DNA of 64,000 bases from Datisca glomerata. Taxonomy: Eukaryota; Streptophyta; Magnoliopsida; Cucurbitales; Datiscaceae. The translations under genes and the position numbers were made by a program. Shown piece by piece: positions 35,600 through 45,428 of the stretch. Position 1 is the stretch's first letter. Each line of letters opens with the position of its first letter. The stretch covers positions 1,966,123 through 2,030,122 of the forward strand of contig QANY01000011.1 of assembly GCA_003255025.1 (NCBI GenBank). Reading direction: 5' to 3'. The notes beneath the pieces are model-generated. The model saw only the letters and a list, made by a program, of their open reading frames with translations, did no database searches and was not told where the DNA came from.

Positions 35600-36580
35600 A
35601 TGACGGTGGAAGATTTTTTCTTTTACATTGGGTGCTTTCAAGAAATCTCTTCCCAAAATGCTCAAAACTAAATCAAATGCCCACTCAACAACTAAAGCGA
35701 AAGTGAAAATGAAAGAAAAAGTGGAAACGGAAGCCGAACCGGAAGCAGGAACGGAAAAGTCAGCAATACAGAAACTCAAAACAGAACAGAACGAAAATGA
35801 CTATGAAACCAAAAATGGAAGCAAAGAGCGGTAACCTCATAAATCTCAGACCAGAAGAGTTCATAAAGTTCAAAACAGAAGACCTTAGAAAGCGTGGAAC
35901 CGAAGAACTCATCAAGGTCAGATCAGATCAGCTTAGAAAACTCATATCAGAAAAGTTGAAGTCAGAGCTTCAGAACAAAAGAGCTGAAGTCAGAGCTTCA
36001 AAACAGAAAAGTTGTTGAAAGAAGATGAGAGAATCAGTTGATCAGATCATCAATTCGTCAATCAATAGATAAATTGAGAACACGATTGGTGTCAGAGAGA
36101 ATTTCTTCGGTGATTAAACGTTAATCAAATATCTAAAAGAATAATCATCACATTCTTTTAGAGAATCATTTCACTAAAGTCATTCTCAGTAAATCTTTAG
36201 ATCTCATGTGTTAAGAACATCTAGAGAAATAAAAAATTTCTTGTAATATTTTACGTGCTCACACACGTCCTACTGTGTTGAGGATTGACTTGGAAGATCT
36301 GGATGTGGATCTCAGAGTCTACTGATTGTTGGAAAGATTTCGTGGGAATAGATGATTGATCAGTTTTTGCAAGGACACTTGATATAGACTTCAAGATTTA
36401 TATGATTCCTAACTTTGTATGTTGTGGATTTAACTTATAAATATATAATGGATCCTGACTGATTGAAAAACAGTTTTCAATAAAAAAAATTATTTGATTA
36501 TCGTGGCGTTGAGAAAGTTTTATTTTATTAAAAGATTTGATTTTTATTAAAAGTTTATTTTTTTTAAAAGGCCACGCGAC
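35600..36580 (+). repeat. Copia-like LTR piece (R/U5 region) with K/E-rich repeats upstream
   Basis: The part 36150-36340 (TAGATCTCATGTGTTAAGAA, CATCTAGAG, CACGTCCTACTGTGTTGAGG, ATTGACTTGGAAGATCT) is clearly similar to the reverse complement of 45640-45810 in the solo LTR 45429-47600, so it is LTR-derived and oriented plus. Upstream, 35640-36010 contains short near-repeats (AAGTCAGAGCTTCA twice at 27-bp spacing; GAAGAACTCATCAAG-type units) that translate to Lys/Glu-rich peptides. Those frames (35628-35834, 35797-36018) are probably not genes. The join to copia-1 at about 36580 is abrupt. Confidence 0.6.
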
Positions 36581-36599
36581 TTCACACTTCTGCCGCCCA

Positions 36600-37170
36600 G
36601 GCGCCCGACGACCAGCATTAAGCTGATTTTCTAAACCACATCTAGTTCTAACTTTATGAAGTATGGTCAGAAGACTCTCAACAAAAAGATTATCAAGTTT
36701 CAGTTTGTATAAACTATGACAAAGAATACCAGAACTAATAAAATGGTTTTTCTTAAAAAAACTGATACATCCATTTTCAATTTTAAAAAAAAAGTATCCA
36801 ACTAAATTAAGTTTAGATAGAAATTTAATTATGAGAAGCAGAAGGTACATAAAAAGTTTGATATAAATCTAAATGAAATCCAGTGTCTAAAATCGATCGA
36901 TAAGTTCCAATAGATTCAGCTGGAACTTTGACTTAATTCCCCATATAAATGAACACTTAAATTGGATTTGTGATTTGGGTCGTAAGGAATCCCTGCATCG
37001 TATTTGAAACATGAGTGGTATAGCCAGAATCAATCCACCAAACATTATAAGGAACTTCAGCTAAATTGAATTCGAAACATACGAAAGCACTAGACTTACC
37101 TTTCTTTTCGAACCATGCCTTACTTTTCAGGCAATCTTTCTAAAAGTGTCCAAGTTTTTCACAGAAATGA
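36600..37170 (-). pseudogene. Copia-1 knuckle, protease and GAG-pre-integrase remnant
   Basis: After the knuckle the frame gives NVWWIDSGYTTHVSNTMQGF (36990-37055). The copia protease active site is usually WWIDSGAT.H, so the catalytic DSG is kept and Ala is replaced by Tyr. Further left, 36850-36630 encodes ENGCISFFKKNHFI, LCHSLYKLKLDN and HKVRTRCGLENQLN, the GAG-pre-integrase segment. It ends before the usual WH.RLGH zinc motif, where the element is cut off. Confidence 0.82.
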
Positions 37171-37199
37171 CACTTAGCATTCTTGTGTTCATTCTAATT

Positions 37200-38330
37200 G
37201 ATTTGGGTAGATGACTCATTAATCTTCAGTGTCCATGCTTACACTTTCCATGGTTTCTTCCGACTTTCTTTCCAGCTCATTGATTACTTACGAGATGAAT
37301 CGAATTAGCTCCCTAATTCTTAAGTCTCATTTCTTTTTGAACAAGAATACTGTAAAGTTCATTCACATTTCATTTATCTTTCATGGTATTATAGTTCATT
37401 TGGAAAGGACCATACTAAGTAGGCAGTGAGTTCATGATAAACTACACAAGGAAACTCTCGTCACATTCATTCCCAAAAACTTAAGTCTTGCTTTAATATT
37501 CATCATTTCAATGACGTGTTCATGCATGCTACGAGTGCCATCATATTTCATGGTGGTCAATGCAACCATTAATGTCACAGCAAATGACTTATCAGTATTC
37601 TAAGAACGTTCTTCCACAAATTTCATGTATTCCTTATCATTTTCAGTTGTGGGAAGAGTAGACTTGATGTTGTTTGCTACACTCATTTACATAAACTTTA
37701 GGCTTAGTTTGTCTGACCTTTCCCAAGCATCATGGAAAGTCTTATCCTCATCGATATTAGCATCAGTAACAGTAACAGGTTTCTTAAATTGAAGTGACGA
37801 ATTCAAATCCAAAACACCTAAATGAAACTAGATTTGTGCACACCAATCAGAAAAATTAAGTCCATTAAATATTGGTACAGACGAAACATGCGAATTGGGA
37901 GAAATGGGAACTAGTACTGTAAGAATAACATTATGCTCATACATTAGTATTTTAAGTTATAAAATTAACCATATTAAGAAACTTCAACAGTAATAAACGT
38001 GGACAAAATTCTTGAAGGTTATAACAAGAAAAAAATATGTCATCCATGATTAGAAAGAAACATGATCATGGCGCACTAACACAATAGGCTCCACATTAAC
38101 AACATATAAAACATTATTCAACAATTAACAACGTATAAAACATTATTCAACAGTAAATAATTCAGCGGCTTAACTTGAACAGTAAAAATGATTTGAAAAT
38201 TACATATCTATCATGCGGCTGCTTAACTTGAACAGTAAAAAACGGTTTGAAAATTACATATCTATCATGCGGAAATTTCATAAACATTAATGTAATTTTC
38301 TAATTATAATTTAGGATTTGGTCATTGAAG
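37200..38330 (-). pseudogene. Copia-1 gag remnant
   Basis: The minus strand reads STLPTTENDKEYMKFVEERS, then KSFAVTLMVALTTMKYDGTR, MHEHVIEMMNIKARLKFLGM and NVTRVSLC (37440-37690). This closely follows plant copia gag (UBN2-type), with only scattered stops. A CCHC knuckle CHFCEKLGHFXKDC follows at about 37130-37170 (one stop inside). gag forms the particle that packages element RNA. Confidence 0.88.
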
Positions 38331-38377
38331 AAGGGACCTAATACTTTAATGGAAAATCATCAATCCGTAAATCTAAA

Positions 38378-38389
38378 GTTCTGATACCA
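38378..38389 (-). other. Copia-1 primer binding site
   Basis: The minus strand reads TGGTATCAGAAC, one base different from TGGTATCAGAGC, the complement of the initiator methionine tRNA used by plant copia elements. It sits two bases inside the LTR. Confidence 0.9.
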
Positions 38390-38391
38390 TA

Positions 38392-38827
38392 TGTAAGTTT
38401 AATCAATTTATCAAGTAATACTAATTATGCATATAATATAATTGTTTAGATATATAAAACTTCATGATTTTCACATTCACATCTATGGTTATAGAGAACA
38501 TATTTTTAGCCATTTTTGGAACCTTGTGAGATCAAATACGTTGATGAAATCTTGAAATTGATTTCTCTCCCTTTACCTCTTTAGATCTTCAAGCACATTT
38601 AGTGATGGTGCAAATGGCTCTTAGTTGGGTTGAGAGATGACCAATTCTAAGGGGATTAATATATAGACACCTTCCATCAAGGTGGTGGTTTCTCCCATTA
38701 GATGGTGGTTACTTACTTCAAAATAATCACCTCTCACATAATCAACCAATAGGATTTTTAGTAATATTTTTCATTAAACCCATTTATTAATTGTCTATAT
38801 TTGTATAAGGGCCAAATACGTCTTACA
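38392..38827 (-). repeat. Copia-1 5' LTR
   Basis: The 436-bp segment is bounded on the plus strand by TGTAAG (38392) and CTTACA (38822-38827), a 6-bp perfect terminal inverted repeat with canonical TG...CA. It directly abuts the PBS. It is followed by AAAAA (38828-38832), which could be a target duplication, but the other end is lost. Confidence 0.85.
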
Positions 38828-39199
38828 AAAAAAATTTCAACGTGCTCATCCAACTCTCTAATGCTTGAATCCTTATATCCATGCAATGGAATTCATCTTT
38901 AAGTTCTTTTAAATCATTGTTCATGTTACTAGCTTCACTCACCTCATCAAGAGGGTTGCATCATCCAGAATACCCATATGACATTTTTACAGCAGTCATA
39001 TTTCCACAAATACATATTTTGTTAACAAATCTCAATCATCCATATGCAAAATCATTGGTATTAGAACACCTGTTGTGCAACATGCCCTCACAAATAACCT
39101 AAAGAGTTAGTGAAATTTTTCCATATTTGATTCTGTCAATAAACAAACCAATATGGGAGTTCTTAATTTTGTCAGTATGTTAATTGTATGTATTTTTAT

Positions 39200-39440
39200 G
39201 ACAACTTGAACCCTTCAAGTCGTTATTAATGATTGCTTGAATCCTTCAAGTAGTTATTTTTATTCTGCTAGTAAGCAACCCAAAAACCAGGTGACTATTT
39301 GAAGGATTTAAGTAGTTATTTATGACTACTTGAACCCTTTAAATAGTTGTGTATAAGTACTTGAATCCCTTCAAATAGTAACTTGTTCACTAGATTACTG
39401 AGTGCCATAATCAAAATGACTACTTGAGGGGCCCAAGTAG
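39200..39440 (+). repeat. Cluster of ACTACTTGAANCCTTCAAGTAGT inverted units
   Basis: At least six copies of ACTTGAACCCTTCAAGTAGT or its parts (near 39204, 39233, 39289, 39325, 39355, 39418) lie within 240 bases. Each full unit is nearly self-complementary about its centre. The arrangement is reminiscent of subterminal repeats of DNA transposons, but I found no TIR. Confidence 0.65.
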
Positions 39441-39518
39441 TCCTACAACCATTTAAATTGATATCTACAAAATTAAATTTTATTTTGTACGAAGCAAAGA
39501 AATACTTTTCAGACCCTA

Positions 39519-39603
39519 GATGATTTTTCCCCAACTTTAGTACAGAAAAAGTTTCAAGTTTTAAATCGAGATGATTTTTCCCCAACTTCCAGTACAGAAA
39601 AAA
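39519..39603 (+). repeat. 51-bp tandem duplication
   Basis: GATGATTTTTCCCCAACTT followed by AGTACAGAAAAA occurs at 39519 and 39570, spacing 51 bp, with only small differences. Confidence 0.85.
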
Positions 39604-40339
39604 GTTCTGATTCTAAGGTACAAGAAGAGGTTGAAAGAAGAAGAATAAGAATGGTACAACAAGTCATTTTCTACATCCAATAATAGAGAAGAATGGGCAC
39701 CTGAGTGAGTCTCTGAAGAAGAAGATAAGAATGTGTTGGTGGGCCTCGCTGAAGAAGCAACATGGTTTTCCTTAGTGCATCTCTAAAGAAGAATAAGAAA
39801 ATGGGTGGGTGGATCTCGCTGAAGAAGAAACACAATTTTCCACTTAAGAAAAAGCAAGCTTCATTGAAGAAAAAGAAGAAGAGAGAATAAAGAAGAAGCA
39901 AGACGAAGAGGAAGCAAAAAAAAATGAGCAAATGAACAGACAAAACTTTTATTTGAGAAATGAGTGTTGATTTGATAGCCACAATGAGAAGGGAAATGAA
40001 TAATTTATTTGATTTGATTTTGGGGTCAGGGATATAGATTTCTTATATTTGAGAAATGGGTATATATTTTCAAATGAAAGTTGTAAATGGTATATACTTA
40101 CAAATAACTATAATTCTATCAATTATCAACTCCGACCACAAAGCAGATTCCTAAGATAAATTCTGTCAATTATCCAGTTCATCCACTCAACCACAATTCA
40201 GATTCCTAAGATAAATTCCTTCGATTATCTATAATTCTATTAATTATGAAATTCAATCGCAAATAAGATTCAACTAAAAATTAGATTCGAAGATAAATTC
40301 TATCAATTGTTAATAATTCTATCATTTATCAAATTCAAC

Positions 40340-40620
40340 CACAAATTGAGAGATTGCGAGAGAAACTAAGAAATTGAGTCATTGAGAGAATGAGAGAGAA
40401 ACTGAGAGATTGGGAGAGAAATTGAGAGATTGATACATTGAGAGAGAAACAATAGATTTGGGAGACGGAAAAAGTGAGAAACAGAGAGACTGAAAGGGAA
40501 ACATAAAGAGAAATAGGGAGGGATAGAGAATGAGGGATGGAGGGATGGAGAGGGAGATAGAGGGAGGAGGGAGGGAGAGAGAGAGGGAGAGAGAGAGAGA
40601 GAGGGAGTAGAGAGAGAGAT
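40340..40620. repeat. (GA)n-rich low-complexity tract
   Basis: Units such as GAGAGAAACTGAGAGATTGG pass into GAGGGAGGGAGAGAGAGAGG. The minus-strand frame 40335-40748 over it is a Ser/Leu/Pro-rich artefact. Confidence 0.9.
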
Positions 40621-40693
40621 GCCTTACAACCCATACTGGTGGAGACGTTGGTTGCGTTACCGGTGGATGCCATTGGGGACCTGTTGTGCAAGT

Positions 40694-41369
40694 TGTAGGG
40701 GAGAAAAAACATCCGGGCTAAAGTCCACTGAATAATATTTTTGAACAAGGCTCAATACGCTCATTTTTTGGGTATGGCTCACATTAAGTCCAAACCGATG
40801 ACTCCTCCATGACCGAAGTAACTATGATGACTAAGGCACCCTCCACGACTAGATTGATAGACATAACTCAACATATACTAAAATTATAGAAGTCACACGG
40901 ATGATGAGGTAATCTCAGACCTAGGATCGTGGTTACTCGAGATAGTCGATATCATTTTCTTGTCATAATAAGATATAACAATCAGCCATACAAGGAAATG
41001 ATATGCACACATCAAATCTATCAGCAATCTTAAAGAGGATAAGAAGATAACCAAAATATCCTGATCAGAGAATATTCTCCATGAATATTTTTAGTACTTA
41101 TCAAAAAGAAGAAGATACACTAAACTTGAACATTTGACTAATAAAGAAAATCATTATTAATATATAATGATCCTCATTAAACGGTAAGTAATTCTCTATA
41201 TTGCTAATATTATTTTAAACTCTCCATTGTGCATTAGGTGGGGCACCCCCCAGTGTCCTGCCAACTGTTTTCACAATCGTTCTTGATTTTTGCAGACCTC
41301 TAGATGAATCATCAACCGACGATGTGTGACCCCTCGATAATTGATGTTGACATATTTTTCACATCAACA
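40694..41369 (+). repeat. Gypsy-3 5' LTR
   Basis: 676 bp, from TGTAGGGGAG to CACATCAACA. It matches 48645-49337 along its whole length (for example GATGACTCCTCC, CTCGAGATAG, GTGCATTAGGTGGGGCACC). Confidence 0.9.
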
Positions 41370-41370
41370 G

Positions 41371-41390
41371 TTTAACGACATCTGTGAGAA
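41371..41390 (+). other. Gypsy-3 primer binding site, degenerate
   Basis: TTTAACGACATCTGTGAGAA follows the LTR after one base. It is a decayed form of the TTTGGCGCCGTCTGTGGGAA found at this place in many plant Ty3/gypsy elements. Confidence 0.65.
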
Positions 41391-43249
41391 TGTAAATCTC
41401 TTTTAATGTAGATCCACCGACATGATTGTCGGAACAATGGTGAAACAATCCAAAGCATGTTAAAGAATCATGAAGGAGATAAATATTGGGATCAACATAT
41501 CATCATTACTGTCTTGAAGAACCGCTGCTGATTTCATCATTGTGCGTTGACAGCCCAATGTCACACATCGTCGTTGCCGTTGAGCAACGATCTTGTCGCC
41601 TTAAGTCTTGAACCATGAAGCTGCCATCATCATTGAAAAGCCTCACCAAAAAAGCCTCGAACCGCCGCGACCATCGTCAACTACATCCACGCGATCTGCC
41701 GTTGAACACACTTGCGGCTTCGCCTACAATGGCGCCAGGTCTTCTCTAGGCCAAGAACCACCGTGAAAGCCGAGGAGAAAAATCTCCCCCATTAGCGAAC
41801 GTGAAACAAAGGATTTTCAAGCTCAAAATCACCATGAAGAATGACGGAAAAAGATCTCCTCCATTGCAGAACATGGAATCTCATATCTACGCAAAATGTA
41901 GCGTTTTTAGACTTAAAAATGATGGAAAAGATGTTCAAATGAAGATTTTCGTCAAGATGGAGCAATTTCCGGCCGTGAAAGGTCGTCGGATACAGCTGCA
42001 CATGCCCTCACGTGCCGCCTACACCGACGGTCTCCATCTTTACCCACTTTCAGATTATCGGGTTAACCTACCCGGTTGATCCATGAAAGGGAGCCCAAGA
42101 AGGATTGTTGTAATGTCCCATGGAGAATAGAAGAAAGCTTATACCATGCCCACGCAAGGAGCCCATGAGAACTCCATCCCAAGCCTATGTGCGACGCGAG
42201 TGACCCGTGTCCAGGCAAAACCCGGGCCCAGATGCGACCCAGAAGTAGGCCTGACCCGAGGCCTGGTGCTAGGACCTTTCTTCCATGGCCTTTGCGCCTC
42301 ATTAAACCCACAAAGGCAGCCAAACACCTGTTCCATTTTCCAATTGGCCTACATCAACTCCTTAAAGCAAATATTTTCCAAGTTCTAAATGAACTAAAAA
42401 TGGTGGAGCAAATACGCAATAAATAAAAATTGAAGGGAAGATTTATTTACAGGCAAACTAAGCAATTTATTTGCTTATTATTTATTTTAATGTGATTAAA
42501 TTGTAAAATTCTCTTTAATTAATTTACACTATTTGATGTGCTATTAATGTTAGGAGAATAATATTTATTTGCATCAATATTATTGGACAATAGCAAGTTT
42601 CAAGATTCGGACGCAGACCACAAAGCTCAGATCTTTACTATCTTAAATTTTTATATTCTTTCAAAATCAAGAGTCACTTCGATGACATCTATTAAAATTT
42701 TGAGGACAAAAATACAATTATTCGCATAAATATTATGTAGCAACTTGGACAAGAAAAAGTTTCAAGATTTGGATGAACCACATAGCTCGTATCTGCATTA
42801 TTAAATATTTATATTCTCTCAAAATCAAGAGTTATGTCAATGATCTCCATTAAATTATTGAGGTACATTATTTATTTTTTATGCTCAAAATTACTATTCT
42901 TTTCAAGAACATTTTTTAAAGCACTTTAATTTAGTATGATATCAAGCATGAAGTCATGATAAGCAACGAGATCCTAGGACATAATATAAAGTCTCATAAG
43001 CTTTTAATTATGTCACCATGATACCATAGCACGAGGTACATGGATCGCTTAGGCCTGCTCGATAGTGGATAGGAAACTAGATATATAAATACAATTTAAA
43101 TTCCTTAGGAATATACAAGTTTAGTTAAAACGCTCACACGAGAGAGAAAACATAATTAGCAAGACCCGAGAGGTCACATAATATGCAAACGCTCCCGTGA
43201 AAGAGCAAACATAATTATTGAGACCTGAGAAGTCCACTACTTAGACTGC
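41391..43249 (+). other. Gypsy-3 5' internal region, unidentified
   Basis: The gag and protease expected here are not recognisable. 41500-42360 is more GC-rich than the surroundings and holds a plus-strand frame (41801-42079) without a known motif. 42593-42870 contains a 165-bp imperfect duplication. 43125-43215 repeats ACGCTC(A/C)C..GAGA(G)NAAACATAATTA twice. Either gag has decayed beyond recognition or this is a replacement typical of large-retrotransposon derivatives. Confidence 0.45.
42593..42870 (+). repeat. 165-bp imperfect tandem duplication
   Basis: AAGTTTCAAGATTCGGA...TTTATATTCTTTCAAAATCA at 42593 recurs as AAGTTTCAAGATTTGGA...TTTATATTCTCTCAAAATCA at about 42758, including the downstream AAGAGT and GATGACATCTATTAAA / GATCTCCATTAAA parts. 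Confidence 0.8.
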
Positions 43250-43960
43250 TTGGCCAACACGGTAAAGGAAAAGATGAAGAACAGAAAGTGGAAATCATGT
43301 ATAGTGTTTATTAACCCGAATAAAGCATGCCCAAAGTACAACTTCCCTCTTCCAAACAGTAATCAATCGATGAACGCTACAACGGGGCACAAGATGCTCA
43401 GTCTTATGGATGCTCTCTCCGGGTACAATCAAATACTCATTCATCCATCAGACCCAAAGAAGATGACCTTTGTGATTGATAGGAGGACTTATTGCTACAA
43501 AGTCATGTTGTTCAGACTGAAGAACGCATGAACTGCCTATCAGCGTTTAGTCAACAAAATGTTCTAAGAGTACATGCGGAAGACGATGGAAGTGTTTGGA
43601 GAGTTCGACATAAGATACGAACCTTACACCGCAATCAAGGCTCAAGCACTCGCTGACTTTATGGTAGAGATGATGCCACCCCAAGAGAAAGATGAGTCAG
43701 GCCGTACAGAATATGTCACGTAAGATGACACAATTGATAAAGGCACGGAGGAAGAACCCCCAGACATGGAATGGGTGATTAACGTGGATGTCTCTGCAAA
43801 CGCATGCGAAAGCAAAGCCGGACTGATACTCAAAACATCAGAGAAGACCATAACTGAAAGAGTGATGCGCTTCGCATACAAGACATCAAACAATGAAACC
43901 AAATATGAAGTTTTGCCCGCATGTCAACGAAGATTCTCAAGCAAGACATAAGGATGAGGG
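43250..43960 (+). pseudogene. Gypsy-3 RT fused by deletion to RNase H
   Basis: The frame 43250-43531 reads NPNKACPKYNFPLPNSNQSM, LMDALSGYNQILIHP, FVIDRRTYCYKVMLFRLKNA, the middle of Ty3/gypsy RT. After a stop it continues to LVNKMF. Then, where other elements have the catalytic YIDDMLVKS, the sequence jumps from KTMEVF to GEFDIRYEPYTAIKAQALAD, which belongs at the start of RNase H. About 200 or more residues including YIDD are thus deleted. The RNase H part (to 43950) reads MEWVINVDVSANACESKAGL, ILKTSEKTI and FAYKTSNNETKYEVLPA, with a stop at 43722. Integrase is not found downstream. Confidence 0.88.
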
Positions 43961-44079
43961 AAAATTATAGCAAAGTTCTAAAATTGAAGGAATGATTCAA
44001 AGAGTGCTCCATAGAGCAGCTATCCCGAGCACACGAGATGCTTGGATGAAAGACCTTGATAAAGGCCACGACCGTTGAG

Positions 44080-44690
44080 GCCTCATACTCACCAGAGATG
44101 GCTAGAAGAAAAGACCTTATATAGGGCAAAAAGACTACAAAAGTTTCTCATGGCACCCGAGCACACGAGATGATTGGACGAAAGAACTTAACCAAGGCAA
44201 TAGCCTAACGAAGCCTTCTGATCGCTAAGGATGATCTGGAGAAATACCATACATTGGGCAAAAGGACCACGAAAGTATCTCGTGGCACCCGAGCATATGA
44301 GATGATTGGACGAAAGACCTTAACCAAGGTGCGGCTTAATGAGGCCTCCTAATTACTAAGGATGATCCGGAGAAAGACCCTACATAGGGCAAAAGGACCA
44401 GGGAAGTATCCCATGGCAATTGAGGTCAAAGAACCCTCGAACGAAATACCTCACCCAGGGCAACGACCTAACAAGGCATCCTTATCACATAAGATGATCT
44501 GAAAAAAGATCCTACGAAGGGCAAAAAGACCTCATCCATGGTGACGGCCTAACGAAACATCCTTATCACATAAGATGATATAGAAAAAGACCCTACGAAG
44601 GGCAAAAAGACCTCATCCAAGGTGACAGCCTAATGAGGCATCCTTATCACATAAGATGATTGGAAAAGACCCTACCTAAGGCCAAAGACG
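44080..44690 (+). repeat. Tandem repeats of about 131 bp passing into 81 bp
   Basis: GCCTCATACTC / GCCTTCTGATC / GCCTCCTAATT start three units at 44080, 44213 and 44344 (spacing 131-133 bp), each with ACGAAAGA.CTTAACCAAGG and GGGCAAAAGGACCA. From 44477, CATCCTTATCACATAAGATG recurs at 44558 and 44639 with exact 81-bp spacing and the same GGGCAAAAAGACCTCATCCA core. The 81-bp unit looks like a deletion derivative of the longer one. Confidence 0.9.
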
Positions 44691-44859
44691 ACGGTAATAT
44701 TTTATGGCACCTAAGTACACGAGATGTTGGGATGAAGTACTTTGATAATTGTCACAATCGCCAAGACCTCATAACTTACCTAAGACGAATAGGAGAAAAA
44801 ACTTTACATAAGGTAAAAGGACCAATGTAATATTTCATGGTACCTGAAATCTCCAGATG

Positions 44860-45080
44860 ACTACGATGATCACATAGATGACTGTACACTCCAAGTCACA
44901 CAGATGGCTAAGTACCTCTCTTCACACAGATGACTAAGCACCCTAAGACACTCAGATGATTATATTACTCTACGTCACATAGATGATAGGTGCCTGAAGT
45001 TACGTAGATAACTACGGTACTATGATCACAATTATGAAAATGGCACCCAAGTCACATTGATGACTATTGTATCGAGATTA
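44860..45080 (+). repeat. Degenerate about 35-bp repeat (GTCACANAGATGACTA)
   Basis: About seven copies of (A/C)GTCACACAGATGACTA-like sequence are spaced 25-40 bases apart, for example near 44870, 44905, 44930, 44952, 44974, 44997 and 45051. The motif also occurs once in each gypsy-3 LTR (GAAGTCACACGGATGATGAG), so the array probably expanded from element sequence. Confidence 0.75.
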
Positions 45081-45428
45081 GCCAAAATCTCACAAATCAC
45101 AAATGATCTTGTACTCTACTGAAGATGTCTCCAAAGGACCTCACCATCAAGGACTCGTCAAACATGATTTGAGCAAAAAAGGCAAAGAGGGCTCCAAAAC
45201 CTTCCACTAGAAAATGAAAGCATTGATAAATTTTATGTGCAAACACAAAAGCACGGAGAGATGCAACGACAAGCTCAGTAGAACAAGCAATTCATTTCAA
45301 ATGAAGAACGTCGACAAGACCAAATACAAACCCACCGCTCGATGGGATAAATTTGGTCGATATTCTAGGGGCATAGAAGCTAAGGACCTTCAATAACTCA
45401 AGAATATTGTCAAACTCAAGGCACAATG

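Larger units (their letters stand above)
36590..38827 (-). mobile_element. Copia-1: Ty1/copia 5' half (LTR, PBS, gag, protease, pre-integrase)
   Basis: Going leftward on the minus strand: LTR (38827-38392), PBS (38389-38378), gag, CCHC knuckle, aspartic protease and the GAG-pre-integrase segment, ending abruptly at about 36590 where LTR-like DNA of another family follows. Integrase, RT and the 3' LTR are missing. Stops interrupt gag and protease. The surviving order and the IDSG-type protease identify Ty1/copia. Confidence 0.9.
38833..40690. other. Repeat-rich interval without genes
   Basis: The interval holds, in order, ACTACTTGAA..TTCAAGTAGT inverted units (39200-39440), a 51-bp duplication (39519-39603), degenerate GAAGAAG-rich units (39610-39910), a loose 60-70-bp repeat of AAATTCTATCAATTAT and GATTCCTAAGATAAATTC (40100-40340), and a (GA)n-rich tract (40340-40620). 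No frame matches a protein; Ser/Leu-rich frames on the minus strand come from the GA tract. Confidence 0.6.

Noticed and set aside
36398..36850. 150-codon minus-strand ORF as a single gene
   Set aside because: Only its first part (36850-36630) is copia pre-integrase; the rest is a read-through into LTR-like sequence across the break.
39671..39982. 103-codon Phe-rich minus-strand ORF
   Set aside because: It arises from GAAGAAG-rich repeats; homopolymeric composition and no domain.
40335..40748. 137-codon minus-strand ORF
   Set aside because: Ser/Leu/Pro artefact of a GA-rich tract.
42063..42426. Overlapping frames on both strands in a GC-rich patch (86, 65, 80 and 79 codons)
   Set aside because: Several frames are open at once, as expected from composition; Pro/Arg-rich without motif; inside gypsy-3.
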